DNA from: Neoarius graeffei
Taxonomy: Eukaryota > Chordata > Actinopteri > Siluriformes > Ariidae
Direction of reading: 5' to 3'
DNA length: 64,000 nt
Assembly (NCBI RefSeq): GCF_027579695.1
Contig: NC_083590.1
Coordinates: 14,368,656-14,432,655 of the forward strand
In this document: positions 23,531-35,574 of the stretch, piece by piece
How the letters are laid out: each line of letters opens with the position of its first letter
Position numbering within the stretch: the first letter of the stretch is position 1
Translations under genes and position numbers: made by a program
The notes under the pieces: model-generated
Database searches by the model: none
Told to the model about the DNA's origin: nothing
What the model saw: only the letters and a program-made list of their open reading frames with translations

Positions 23531-23784
23531 TCAATATACTATGGACGACTCAAAAAAAAAAAAATCACCCACAAAATTTTTATATCCACGTCTGGGCTGG
23601 ATTTGGAGGGGGGTCCTGGGTTCAATGAAGGAAAAAAAAAAAAGGTCACACTGAAACTCGACATTCCACACTATCCCTGAAAATTTTATGCAACTCGAAA
23701 GAAAAGTTAAAAATAATGTTTGTCATGTTTATTCTGTTGCACTTGTTTTTACATTAAAATTCGAGCCACGCTGCCTGTTAAAAG

Positions 23785-26373
23785 CAGGGCTCGACATTAG
23801 CACTTGCCCGATGGCCCGGCGGTGTTTATGTCTTTTGGGCCAGTTCGGGCCACTAAATTTGGCCAAACAGTGGCCCAGTATGTTTTCGATACAAATTAAA
23901 TTTTATTACTCATATTTTACCCAGAATTGTGAAGAAATTGTTCGTAAAATGCACCTTTTCGATACGAGGCCAGGCATCTTTGTTTTCATCCCGCTCCGCT
24001 CCGTGGCAGGAGTGTGTCGTCTTCGTGCATCTTCGGAGATGTTCGGCGCTGTTCGGAAGCGTCATTTTGGCAGGAAAATCGCATCTTGTCGACGAAGACG
24101 GTTGCGGCAAGGAGACCATCAGAACGGTGAAATTCAAATAGAAATGTGTTCAAACTCCACGCTCCCCAACCTGGCCAAAGGCCAGGTCAACAGTTTAAAT
24201 ACGATCGTGCATAAATTAACTATCGGGTGTTAACCAACAGCTTCATTTTGAACTCGGCAGCCAATCAGAGCGCGCGACGTCACGCTCGGTTTACAACTCG
24301 CCGAATCATAAAACAGCATTACACCGCACGCGCTTTAGCTTCAGATGGTGTAAAATCGTTCAGACTTTGTATATTAATATCAAAATTTGAGGATACACTG
24401 CCAAGAAATATGGCTATACGTGTATCAACTTTTAGTGATTAATGAATGAAGTAAATGTTGGTTGCTATGACTGAAATAGAAGAACAGATAAAATAATGTG
24501 GCAAATTAGATCTGATCCCATATATTATATTATTCAAATATCCAAAGATGATGAAATCTATCAAAATAGCCAAACTAGGTCTACATTAGTTCATTACAAC
24601 AAAAATAACTATTCTGACCCTCTCTGGTACAACCAGACCATGCTAAACCCAGTATACCCCCAGCTGCTAGGCTATCTGCTGTTGCCATGGCAACGGTTTA
24701 TGCAAATGAGCTGAATTTGCAAAAATTTACTACTAGTTCCCCCAAGGACATATCCTGAAAATCTGGTGTTTATATCTTGTCTTAAAAAAATACAACATTT
24801 CACCCCTTGTTGGCTCACCTGAGCATACCTGCTAATGAGCTAATTAACAGGTAATTAGGAATATAAATCACCCCCGAGCAGGTAAGGCTTTGCAAAAATC
24901 TCACTAGATTCAGGTTTTTTTCTAGAAAAATTTAGTATGAGGGCGCTCACCATGGCGAGGGAGCGAAGTGGGGGGGAGATGGTGCCGGTTGTCCCCCCCG
25001 CCGTGCAAAGCCTTTGAAAAACGCTCCAATGGGACATTCTGAGGCTATCTGAGAGGGAAATTGTAACAAATTGTCTGTCAACATTGAAAAAGAAAGAAGT
25101 AATCTTCTGCCCCGGACAGTCTTTGGCTTTCTTCCGTTTCGTGCCGCGGGATGACATCTTTAAATGCCCAAGTGTCAACAAAAACAACTCGCGAACTACT
25201 TCTGTCAAAAACTCCCGCGCCGGTGGGTGAAAGGTCATTCAGTCTCGAGAAATCTCGCTCTACAAGTCAGCCGACCTTGTATGTAACACATGTCAAATCT
25301 CGCGAGAGCAGCCACGACAACAACTAAACAACATGGCGCCTCAGTCTGGAAAACGCCAATTCGGATTGTTTTTGCACCGTCTGGTGGTGTATCTACTATG
25401 ATTGGAATATTTTTGGAGCAATTATAACGTATTTGATGATCAGACACATTGTCACGTAGTGTTGCTGGGATGTTTTCACGGAGTCGGTAAGGGGACACAC
25501 GCCGATAGTAAGAGGGCGCAGCGCCCCTGTTCTCCCGTTTAGACGAAAGCCTGAGATTATTCCCCAAAGTCCACCCTTTCAGGAAATGTATGGTTTGTCA
25601 ATGATTCTCATGATATTTTATTAATTAAGAAATAAAACTTCTTCATGGGCAATAAAAATGCCCATTTAAATCCAGCATGATAAGGGTTAATATGCCACCC
25701 TCACCTTTTCATCCAGACTTGGGACTGGCCTGTGTGTGTCTTGTGGCTATTATATAAAGGTGTATTTAAAAAGTTAATTGTACCTCTATTTCTATAAGAA
25801 TATCTACAGTGGTGAGAATTCAATATCTACAAAGTTGAAACCATGACAAAAAAGGGAAATATGTCTACATCACACAGGGTGGGTTACAGGCAAAGCTTAT
25901 TCTATAAACAAGCTAGTTGCATGGTGAGGCAAAACTTAGCTTATTCTCAAACTTATACAAACAATTGTTAATGTAAAACAGTAATCAACAGCATGTGTTA
26001 AATGAACAGAGAATAAGAACAAAGGAAATTTTTAAATGTAACTAAGAAATTGATAGAACAAGAAATGCAAACAATAAAATATCAATGTGAACAAACAATA
26101 AAGATATAATAATGTTAGCAAAATATGAATAATCTTATTTTCATTAATTTCACCTTAAAATGCACCAGAATGCATGAATATGAATTGAAAAATCAAAATT
26201 TTCCGGGGGAGGGCCCCGGGACCCCCCTCTTTATGCAAGCACCTGCGGTGCTTGTAGCGGCTGCTTGTGGCAGCTGTGGTTCGGGTACTACGCGCATTCG
26301 GGCCATCACATTTTCTATTTGGGCCAGTAACTTTTCAATTCCACCAGTGGTAAATGCTTAATGTCTAGGCCTG
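23785..26373. mobile_element. DNA transposon with 5-bp target duplication, copy A
   Basis: Ends cagggctcgacattag and the reverse of caggcctagacattaa; flanked by AAAAG (23780-23784; 26374-26378). A second copy at 40233-42181 is close to identical over its whole length and has its own 5-bp duplication. A 5-bp duplication with CAGG ends fits the hAT5 type of hAT transposon, though other superfamilies with 5-bp duplications exist. No transposase core is visible in any frame, so both copies are non-autonomous. Copy A carries an extra 643-bp insertion. Confidence 0.88.
24911..25553. mobile_element. 643-bp insertion in copy A, 5-bp target duplication
   Basis: Ends caggtttttttctaga and the reverse of caggctttcgtctaaa; flanked by AGATT (24906-24910; 25554-25558). 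The sister copy has an uninterrupted cactagattattcccc at 41353-41368, the exact empty site. On the minus strand, the frame covering 25238-24855 holds a lysine-rich start (SSRGTKRKKAKDCPGQKITSF), resembling the basic N-terminus of hAT-type transposases; the rest is missing. Confidence 0.9.
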
Positions 26374-26519
26374 AAAAGCCTTGATATCTCAGAAACTAAT
26401 GCAGATACAAGCCTGAAATTTTACACACTATTTATTGGGAATAGTGACTTTATTCAAAAACTATGAAGCAAATCTGAGACGGTCAGTTGGGAACTTTTTT
26501 TATTCTGGTGATAATTCAT

Positions 26520-26715
26520 CTCATCTCATCTCATCTCATTATCTCTAGCCGCTTTATCCTTCTACAGGGTCGCAGGCAAGCTGGATCCTATCCCAGCTGA
26601 CTACGGGCGAAAGGCGGGGTACACCCTGGACAAGTCGCCAGGTCATCACAGGGCTGACACATAGACACAGACAACCATTCACACTCACATTCACACCTAC
26701 GGTCAATTTAGAGTC
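26520..26715 (-). mobile_element. 5'-truncated tRNA-headed SINE
   Basis: Tail (ctcatctcatctcatctc) and body of the DANA/Mermaid-like SINE with no head. Target duplication ctggtgataattcat (15 bp) is at 26505-26519 and 26716-26730. Confidence 0.92.
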
Positions 26716-27757
26716 CTGGTGATAATTCATTTTCATTAATTTCTAAAGTAAAGTCATAATTTTCAGATACACTGCAGTCGGATCAAGTCCCGTTTTGTGC
26801 TGCAGCTTCTCACATACGTCCATCTGACCCAAAGACTCTGTGACAAATCATCAGTGTGCAGTGAAAAGAAACAATCTTCCTCCTCAGGACATTGATGATG
26901 AACCTAAAACCTCTGCTTCAGTCTCACTATTAGAGAATGTGTCTTACTGAGCCCCAGGGTGTCTACAGGTTTGTCCAAGTTAAATTTAAGACTTTTTAAG
27001 ACCATGTTCCAAAAAAAATTAAGACCAAATCTAAAGTCACGCAAAAACGTACTCTTTTGAAAAAAAAACTATATAATTTAATGTAACTTATTGTTCTTGT
27101 AAACATTCACCAGAAAACACTATTCTAGTAGAAGTACTTCATTTCTTTTCCTTGACAGGCATTCACACACTCAGAACACAATTTAAGGAGGATAGGATAA
27201 ACTTGTAACTATGTGACAATCAGAATGCAGTCACAATGTTTGAATCCAAGGCCATCCTTAAAAAAAATCAGTTTCCTGTCCACCGGGGAAGCAAAAAAAT
27301 TTTCAGTAGGGAGGGAGGGATTTTTTTTTTAATGGATGGATAAGAAAATCACAATGCTGTGTTTGCTTTTTCTTTCAGTACTTTACTACAAAAGCAGACA
27401 CATTTAATAAAATGACAGTTTAATCAACTGAAACTTGGACAAAAACTTTAAGTTAGCATTTTAAATGCTGACTGCAACATTTGCAAAACTTTTACAAAGG
27501 TACTTAAAATGTCCGACACACGGACTTTTTGTAGTTCCAAATCGGCCGTTAGGCCTAGTTCGGATGAAATTACACTACTAAAATGATCACTGAATGATTT
27601 GTTTTTCTGAATCTTTATTATTTTGTTGTTCGCTAGAATACCATTTTGCGATTTCACACTTAAGCAAATGTTTGAAAACTCCGGATCTCCTTCCTTCATG
27701 GTGGCTGCCATTTTTTTGTGCCGCACGGCGCATGCGCAGAGCTGATTCGACAGGGCT

Positions 27758-28510
27758 TTCCACATGCGCCGGCTGCCAGCCATACAGCCGACTACACAAT
27801 TAAGTCCAGCCGGCTACTTTAATGACTATTATTATGACTATTATTTTTGTAGCCCACAGGCTCTAAATATTAATTTTCGATTTTAATAAAATTAAATGTT
27901 TATCTAACGGACTGACAATAATGTCAAACTGAACCGCACTCTTTTAAGTTGTGATTCGCGCTGTTTGTACCGATAATAACCACAAATTCCCCACAGACTT
28001 CGTTGATCAAGGGAGAGTAACTCATCCGCGGCCCCGACATGCGGTGTGTGTGTGCGCGCACTCGGCGGAGGCAGTAGTGTGTCGGGGCCGTCGGAGGCGA
28101 CATCAGAGGGAACAGAAGCAGAGATGACGCTTATTTTGTCTCCGGTAAACCAGTCTTCTCTCGTTCAATTACGTGATGGCATCAAAAGACACCGCTGGTT
28201 GTAAATGAAACCAAACTGAGTCGTTGGAGTGTATTTGCATACACAAATGGAGAAATGTTCGCTGAGTGTTTAATTGTGTAGCCGCCACTGCAGACCGTTG
28301 TCGTTGTTAATTCATAGCATGCTCAGTTGCGTGAATGTGTCATGCACCGAAAATAAGAGATTTACAAGCCAGGAACGCCTCATGATGCAATATGCAAGAA
28401 AAGAAAGATGATTTACTGCCATTTTACTTTGAGTAAAGTGAATAAATAAATGGTCTGTGGAAAATACATTTAATCCTGGGAACTGCGTGCACAGGAGTTT
28501 ATTATTAGTG
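27758..28510. mobile_element. Non-autonomous relative of the 43673 element
   Basis: Starts cagggctttccacatg. The segment 28394-28503 is the reverse complement of 43738-43855 (both contain tcctgggaactgcgtgcac in one orientation or the other and the cattttactttgagtaaagt stretch). So this is an internally deleted copy whose far terminus is missing, sharing the 3' region of the element that starts at 43673. No target duplication was found. Confidence 0.6.
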
Positions 28511-30172
28511 ATGCAGTGCTATGCATTGCAAACTATTGACTCCCATATAGGGAGCAAAGCACAGCAAACTCTTGTTCTTCCGTTTTTCATCTTCCGGACA
28601 AATTTCGAATAACCCAATAACCGTATATCGCACACAGACAAACAATACATCAAAACGTGCGGCTCGATCAGACTCGCTATGCTATTACTTTGTTCAGCAT
28701 TCTACGATTTTTTTCGTGACATAGTCATGAAAAAAATCTCACACAATTTCCCATTAATTTTCTATGGAATTAATTGAAAAAATCGCACATTTTCAATGTT
28801 TTTCAAACATCCACTGCTCTGGCATGCTTTCACCTAGAGACATGATTCAAACTTTAAAACAGAGACAAACTTCTCCTGTGTGGATCTGGCATTCAACTTT
28901 TTTGCTGGGTTCTATACTTTTTGATCAGTCACAGATCAAACACCATGATCAATTCTGGAGAAATTCAGACTTTATAATGGGTGTCTATTGCGTTACACAC
29001 CAGTGGGGCTCAGGAGTTTAGAGTGTAGGCAGCCTGAAAAAAAAAAGCTCTAACTTTCTCATTTAAACTGTGTTTTCAGTCACAATTTTCACTCTACACA
29101 CATAATTTTCTCAAAAGTTGTAGTCACACTTGTCTTGATTCACACAATGTGTCTACCTGAGCGATAGGATTTACAGTTTTTGAATGAGAAGCCTGAAAGT
29201 AAGGAGCAGGGATGAGAATGAAAAATATTTAAAAAGTCTGAAAAAACCAGGGCGGGGCCCATAGCCCAAGGGGGCGGGGCCCAGGGGTTCCAGGGGCTAA
29301 TGATTTTTGGCTATTTTTTTTTTTACCCCAAAACCACTAATTTTATCAGCAAAAAGTTGCAATGTATTTGGAAATAAATTCCCCTTCTTGGTGGACGACC
29401 AGGTGAAAATGATTAATATGGTACAAGAGACTTGTTTTTAAATCAATTCACATTTGAGGATTTCAAAAAAATCAATGCACCTTTTAATATAAACGAGCTC
29501 TACAGTATTATATTTCTGCATTTTTGCTATTCACGTCTTTGAATACTCTAATCCTTTACAATGAAGTGCAAACCAGAAAAAAGTTCTGTCATATAATTCT
29601 CTGAAGCTTTCTTCTGATGTTATCATGGTAGCAGGAGGTCTTGCATATTAAGCAGGCAACATTCAACATCACTCATCAATTCCCCTTCAACTGTTGTGTG
29701 TACTAACTAGGTTTTATCTGGACAGGATGTTGTGTAATGTAATGCATATACCATACGGTCAATTTGAAGATCGAGATGGTGATTTTGAGTTAAAGAACAG
29801 GCATGTACAATGGGCATTACAAACTGGAAATTTTTTTTTAAATCAAAAACTATAAGTTCATCTCGGCCTAAAAAAATGTGGGCAGACGCTCCCGCGCGGC
29901 ACATCCCAGCAATTCCCCCCCCCCCCATGAAATGAGCAATAAGTAGGAGAGTTATACACGGTATCATACCTAAAATTTTATCAGAAATATAGATATGATA
30001 CTATGATTCTCCCCAACATGCTACATTAGACAAGCTAACCTCATTTATAAAAAGATACACACTTATATATGATGTGTATTTGGTATATATGATGTATATT
30101 CATACATTGTTACTTTACAGAAATCTTCAATGAGTTTGGTCTTTTCATGACAGCCTGTTGTAGACCTAAATA

Positions 30173-31161
30173 CAGAGGTGTCAAAAGTATTACCATTTAT
30201 TACTCAAGTAGAAGTATAGATACTGTGGTTTAGAAATACTTTTCATGAAGTAAAAGTATCAACTGAAGCTTTTTACTCAAGTAAAAGTAAAAAGTATACT
30301 GATTTCTAAACTACTTTAAAGTACAAAAGTAAAAGTAATGAAAGAGGAAAAAATGCTATTAAGGACAAAGGCGCAGCCTAGAAGTCCACATACAGTCCAT
30401 TCTCCTGACCCATTAAAATGTGTTTCATGGAGCACTGTCTAAACGGCAGTAATAATACAGTATTTGAATGCTATGAATGAATACTACACTAACACTACTG
30501 TAAAATTGCAGTTTTTTTCTTTTTCATATGGGACATGCAGTAGAGGCAGCAGGTTCCAGTTAAAATGCGAGAAAAACACTTTCTCATCCCTACTAGTTAC
30601 TGGCTCACCGAGAGAAGTCAACAGAATGTTTGTGTTCCAGCAATGCGAGGCTGAACACAGGCGAGGAGAGAAAGGGCGGCCGCTGGAATGCCGACACACT
30701 ACAAGCTAATATAACGTTTACTAAGCTAAGACCTGTCACTTTACTCACTAACCCCCACCAAGATACCATAACTGCATTTGTAAACTTAACCTGACTCAGA
30801 AAAGAGAATGCCGCATATGGTTCGGGGGGGGGGGGGAGATTCCACTCCTGACAAACGAACGAGAGCCCGCAATTTACTCATGGTGTCGAAGTCAGAGCTC
30901 TGATTGCTGTGTGCTTGGAGTGCCCCGAGTGGCAGTTTATTAGGTGGACAAAGTAATATAAATAATATAAAGATTGGCGCAATGAAATGCAAGTAACGAG
31001 ACTATTATAAACGTAACGAAGTAAAAGTAAATGCTTGAAAATGTAACGAGTAGAGATAAAAAGTAGGTTGAAAAATTATGACTCCAGTAAAGTAGAAAGT
31101 ACCAAAATTTCTACTTAAGTAAAGTAACGAAGTATTTGTACTTCGTTACTTGACACCTCTG
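30173..31161. mobile_element. 989-bp hAT element
   Basis: Ends cagaggtgtcaa and its exact inverse; perfect 8-bp duplication cctaaata (30165-30172; 31162-31169). Both ends carry long runs of aagtaaaagta motifs that are complementary to each other. No transposase. Confidence 0.92.
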
Positions 31162-31540
31162 CCTAAATATAATGCACATGAAATGACACTCCTCACCTCA
31201 ACATGTCCTTTACAATCATTTAAGCCACCATGGGCAATGCTGAACTAACTGCTGCAAACAGTACATCGCACGAAACTGTCATTATTTTCTACCCTTATTA
31301 GACAGGGAGATTCTTTTGTGTAATCTGAGCTGAAGTGGGTTTTGTACTTTGGTTTTTTGGGGCGCGCGCTCTCTCTCTGCTATGCCGGTCCTGTAGGCTG
31401 CACTGACTCAACTGAAAGCTTCGGTCCTCGAGAAAAGGGATAAAAGCCCATCCACACTGAAAGCTGATTGGCTTATTTTGCTGAGTAACCCAATCAGGAT
31501 GCTCTTTGTCTGGCATGCGCTACATGAACAGGCACACAGG

Positions 31541-31632
31541 CAGTGTTGCCACATTGGGTGGTTTTAAGTGCATTTTGGCAGGTTTTGAACATATTTTGGG
31601 ATGGAAAATGTCAGCAATATCTGGCAACACTG
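31541..31632. mobile_element. 92-bp miniature hAT element
   Basis: Begins cagtgttgcca and ends tggcaacactg. Flanked by cacacagg / cacacagt (7 of 8). A second copy with a perfect duplication lies at 50071-50161. Confidence 0.85.
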
Positions 31633-32959
31633 CACACAGTCTCCCTCGCGCGCGTACATTCTAAGATACGTGATGCAGACCTTAATGTTGTGCGCGCACG
31701 CTCTTGCTCGCTTCTATCAATATGCAGGAGACTCCCGGAAGTTCTGGGAGACTTGGGATGTCTGCGTTATAAGGTGACCACAGATCGTTAATCATAACCC
31801 CCCCCCGAAAATTTCTCAACGGATTTACATCGATCTCAGAAACGATCATTTTGGTCTGAAAAAGTCGGAAATCCACCGATCGGCGGAAAATTCTCATCCC
31901 TGAAGGAGAGGACAGGCGCACTGCCCCATTCACTCCCATTATAAACCTGGCAGCGCTTTGACTGCAAAATCAGAAAAGTCACTTGTTTTTAACTCGCTCT
32001 ATTGTCCACATTTTTTTTACACTAGGGACAAAAAACTTACATCAATGTGTTCATGGGAGCCTTGTAGCACTCAATGTGAAAGAATTTTGTGAATATCTCC
32101 TTTCGCTTCCATGTAAATCCCTGTTGTTTGAGGAGAGGGAACTCTGAGAAAACGCGCTCTTTGCTTGTCATATTGTGTTTCGCAGATAGCTTTTCGCAGA
32201 CAGTTGTAATTTATTGTTGAGCGGGGATAATAGGCGTGCGCGATGTTATTCACCGGCACAACGCAAGGGGGCACGAAGTCGCTAGGAGTAGTTGGTGGGT
32301 GTGGTTAGTGGAGTGTTTATCCTCCAGTTACTTATGACTAGAACTTTTTTTTTTTATAAATGACTAGTCGTATAGATGTATGTACTTCCTCAATCAACCG
32401 CTCTTCATGCTGCTCCATCTTCGCTCGTGTTTTTAAAAATGCCGGTCGTGAAAATAAACCAAACCGGGAAAGTAGGGAAGCGGAAGTGCGTGTACAGCGG
32501 ATGTAGAGTGGGCCAATCAGGGCCCTCTTGTCTGCGGCGCTGTCTGCGAGGCTCCTGCGGTGGTCACAATTTTTGGGAGGTGCGCGCAGAGCGTCTGCGA
32601 AGGTGGGGGGGCTACGCAGACACTGTTTGCGGCGCCGTCTGCGAGGACTGGGTTGTCAGCATAAATTGGCCTTTACACAACAGCTCAGGCACTGAGTGGT
32701 TGTCAAGCACGCGTGTCTAGCAACCGGTGGATTCGGAGCCTGCGCGGTATAATTGTGAGCATCAAAAACGATTAAACTTTTTCCCCATCCAAAGTGTACC
32801 ACATTTTAAAGATATGACTGAGTAAAATCTCCATAAATTTAAGATTGAAAATTTAAGACCACGGGGTTTGAAATTTAAGACAATTTAAGACTTTTTAATG
32901 GGCTTATTTTAGGAAAAATTAAATTTAAGACTTTTTAAGGACCTGCGGCCACCCTGGAG

Positions 32960-33213
32960 CCCTTACAGAAAAAACATGAATTTCCCATGTATTTCACGTG
33001 ATCACATGTTACCACATGTGGTAACATGTGGAACACATGGTATCAGATTTTGTAACATGTGTTACCATGTAGAGCACATGTGGAAAACATTCCCACATGT
33101 GATTCACATAAAATTGGGCCAAAACCACATGTTTCCCATGTGCAAAACACATTTTCCACATATTTCACATGTGAGAAATCACATGTGAAGTTCATGTGGT
33201 TTTTCTGTAAGGG
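32960..33213. mobile_element. 254-bp MITE rich in cacatg palindromes
   Basis: Ends cccttacagaaaaa and gtttttctgtaaggg are inverted repeats. The interior repeats cacatgtg-like words many times (33003-33195). The paralogous intron at 17334-17345 (tactgaggagcagg) is the empty site and indicates a 2-bp duplication (AG). The 6-kb element at 26955 inserted at its left edge, so this MITE is older. Confidence 0.78.
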
Positions 33214-33251
33214 AGGAGCAGGTCATGTGACTCTCAGAGAGATGATCTTAC

Positions 33252-33425
33252 CCCAGTGTCTCCAGTTTACAGTGAGGATTCTCCAGTACAGCACAGAGAC
33301 GCTTCACTCCTGAGTCTCCCAGATTATTATCAGTCAGATCCAGTTCTCTCAGGTGTGAGGGGTTTGATCTCAGAGCTGAACTCAGAGCAGCACAGCCTTC
33401 ATCTGAGACACCACAACCCCACAAC
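33252..33425 (-). CDS. NLR leucine-rich repeat exon
   Basis: 174-bp LRR exon, phase 2 on both sides. It encodes [36 protein letters not shown] and [14 protein letters not shown]. Acceptor ctctgcag (exon starts 33425), donor gtaaga (33251-33246). It differs from the 17376 exon at only a few codons, concentrated in the solvent-exposed LDLxxNN stretch, as expected where LRR exons vary for ligand contact. Confidence 0.88.
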
Positions 33426-34352
33426 CTGCAGAGACACAATGACACACACTTCATCAACAGATTTTCATCTTGGTGTAATAGTGGTTGTGAAGATGATGTC
33501 TCTCATGTTGGACTGTCTCTATTCTCTTCACCAATCACAAGCTATTATTAATAATGACTCAAACATTACCACTGTTACTGACATTAAGTTTACTCGAGGT
33601 GCAAATGATTCAGCAAAAAGTCAATAATTTAAAGGTTTAAGTGAAGAGTCAGGTTTTGGAGAATTTATCTCTGCTTGACTGGATTTTTAATGATCACATA
33701 TTTAATTGTAAAAACATTTTAATTATTTCTTTAAAGTAAAAGTGATTCTGAGGAGAAATGATTTTTTTTTTTTTTTATTTTATTTATTTTTCAGGACAGT
33801 GCACATTAATGAACATATATACATACATGTAAATGTGCCAGATTTTAGCACTTCCTGACTAAAATATTTGTTCTGCATGTTTTACTTTTACAGAAAGTCT
33901 TAACTGATAACACTGTAGGGTTGGTCCATGCCAAATAACTAGATCAGAGGCGGGCAAACTACGGCCCGCAGGCCACATCTGGCCCGTTGGCGTTTTTAAT
34001 CCGGCCCGCGGAAGACAATCATATAAACATGATTGAGCAGATCTATAAACTATAAGCGTCAGTGTTTTCACGTAGACAGGTGTTCTAGAGATCCGTCTTT
34101 CCAGTCAGTCGTATTCACGCGAGATTACATTTGCAGAGTGGTGCAGCGCGTGCCATGGAAGTCATTCTGGTGCCCGTGCCACTGTTGATCTCGAGAACAC
34201 AGGATAAAACTTTACAATGAGTGGTCCTAAAAAAAGAAAAGTGGACAGTGAGTGCAGGGTGTTCAATAAAGAATGGACAACTAAATATTTTTTTGCTGAA
34301 GTCCGATCAAAGGCTGTATGCCTTATTTGCAAAGAAACCGTTGCAGTTTTAA

Positions 34353-35574
34353 AGGACCCATGGCATGGTGGTTTGTTGATGCTTTAAACGGGCTCGTGGA
34401 GGTTTCCGGATGTTATATCCGCAGTCTTTCTCGAAATGAACCCTCGGCACGTAGATATAGCCTCCTGGGAGAAAGCCCCATTTCAGCGCTTTTCCCAGTG
34501 CATTGTTTTGCTAATGAGAAGCAGGAGGCGGGGAAGGGTAGAGGGTGGGGGGGGGGTCTTATCATTAATATTCATGACATGTAAACGTGTTACCTCTGAT
34601 TGGCTAACAGCACTGTGACGCTACCTCCAGCGGGTCAGAACAAACGGATGTGGGTGTCTTACTATGGCGAGAGAGAAGGAACAAACCGCAAAGGGAAAAA
34701 TACTGTGCGCTGATGTCATTAAGGTGCAACGCGAGGAAATAAAATAAATTCAACAAATGTTTGGGTTTTTACTGAACAAACAAATAAATAAAATGAACGA
34801 GTGACTTAAAAAAAAGAATGTGGGTGTCTTTGTAAAAACTGTTTTGATTGGCTATTATAACAGAGCATGCTGCATGCTTTTTGGTTTTGTAGCGCAGAGT
34901 ACCTGGCTAACTGCAGGAAGCGGTTAGCTGCACAGCTAATGTAGCCATTGCAAGGCTAACGCACCAATTTTAAAACACGGCAAAACGACTTAACAGTTAT
35001 ACACTTACTTGTTCGCTGTTTGTGGCTGATGCGGCAGGGATGCTTGGTACAGACCCAGGCTTCAGTGACAGTTGATGTGCAAAACCTGCCCTGTACTGTC
35101 TCAAGTTGTGGAAACATTCCTCAGGAAAATGCTTCTGACAAACATACACCGTCTTAGGTAGATTCGACGGCGTATTATTGAAGTAAATAAAATTAAGCCA
35201 CTGCGTCTTCAGGGGCTCTCCCATCGGCAGTAAAAACAGACTCTTTTCTGTGTTGTCACATCCATGTACAGCGCAATTTCCATGTTTCACTCGCTTAGGT
35301 GATGCCATGTTGTGTCCTCTATGGTCTCCTCACTACAACTGGGCGGGCAATTCATACAGTGGGTGGGAATCCAGAGGGGGGGCGTGGGGATCATCTCCCT
35401 TGCTGACGTAGTAAAGGGAAGAGTTTATCAACGCGCCGTTTTGACGCGCCATTCTCAAATGTTGGGCATAGTTTGGTTTACACATTATGAAATTTCTAGC
35501 CACTAGGGTGACTTAAGAAGGTCATTTTAACGTTAAAAAACCTCAGAAAGTGAAAATTTCATGCCATGGGACCT
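34353..35574 (-). mobile_element. Kolobok-like THAP transposon, TTAA target
   Basis: Inverted ends aggacccatggcatg and aggtcccatggcatg, flanked by TTAA at 34349-34352 and 35575-35578. The interrupted host frame reads through perfectly once one TTAA and the element are removed. A TTAA duplication plus a THAP-finger protein fits Kolobok; piggyBac also uses TTAA but lacks THAP. Confidence 0.85.
34997..35308 (-). CDS. THAP zinc-finger domain of a Kolobok-like transposase
   Basis: A 103-codon frame starting at the ATG at 35308. It shows the THAP C2CH layout: a NCAVHGC pair near residues 12-17, a tryptophan in KTQWLNFI, and the VCQKHF pair near residue 56. THAP fingers in such elements bind the transposon ends. 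The frame ends after residue 103 at a stop or splice; no catalytic domain lies in the rest of the element, so it is a deleted, non-autonomous copy. Confidence 0.78.
   Translation of the reverse strand: MASPKRVKHGNCAVHGCDNTEKSLFLLPMGEPLKTQWLNFIYFNNTPSNLPKTVYVCQKHFPEECFHNLRQYRAGFAHQLSLKPGSVPSIPAASATNSEQVSV

Larger units (their letters stand above)
29207..31902. mobile_element. DNA transposon with 6-bp target duplication
   Basis: Ends cagggatgagaat and the exact reverse attctcatccctg; flanked by AAGGAG (29201-29206; 31903-31908). Non-coding. It contains a hAT element (30173-31161) and a 92-bp MITE (31541-31632). It is itself inside the 26955-32956 element, which also has a 6-bp duplication. Confidence 0.88.
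26955..32956. mobile_element. 6-kb DNA transposon with 6-bp target duplication
   Basis: Ends cagggtgtctacaggt and the reverse of cagggtggccgcaggt, followed inward by repeated aatttaagacttttta. Flanked by GAGCCC (26949-26954; 32957-32962). The 6-bp duplication points to a hAT subgroup with shorter duplications. It contains at least three other elements (27758-28510, 29207-31902 and those inside). Two frames could be remains of its own protein: minus 27448-27783, and plus around 32438 (a VGKRKCVYSGC-like stretch). Neither is assignable. Confidence 0.85.

Noticed and set aside
23688..24233. 181-codon plus-strand frame, also present in the sister copy at 40399-40659
   Set aside because: It runs through non-coding transposon sequence, is not conserved in length between the two copies, and has no domain motif.
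27448..27783. 111-codon minus frame as a host gene
   Set aside because: It lies inside the 6-kb transposon, overlaps a plus-strand frame, and shows no recognisable domain. It may be part of the element's own lost protein.
33770..33915. Left boundary of the inverted-repeat element at the T-rich stretch near 33770
   Set aside because: The matching sequence was not found beyond the right arm, so the boundary was set at the first inverted match (about 33916).
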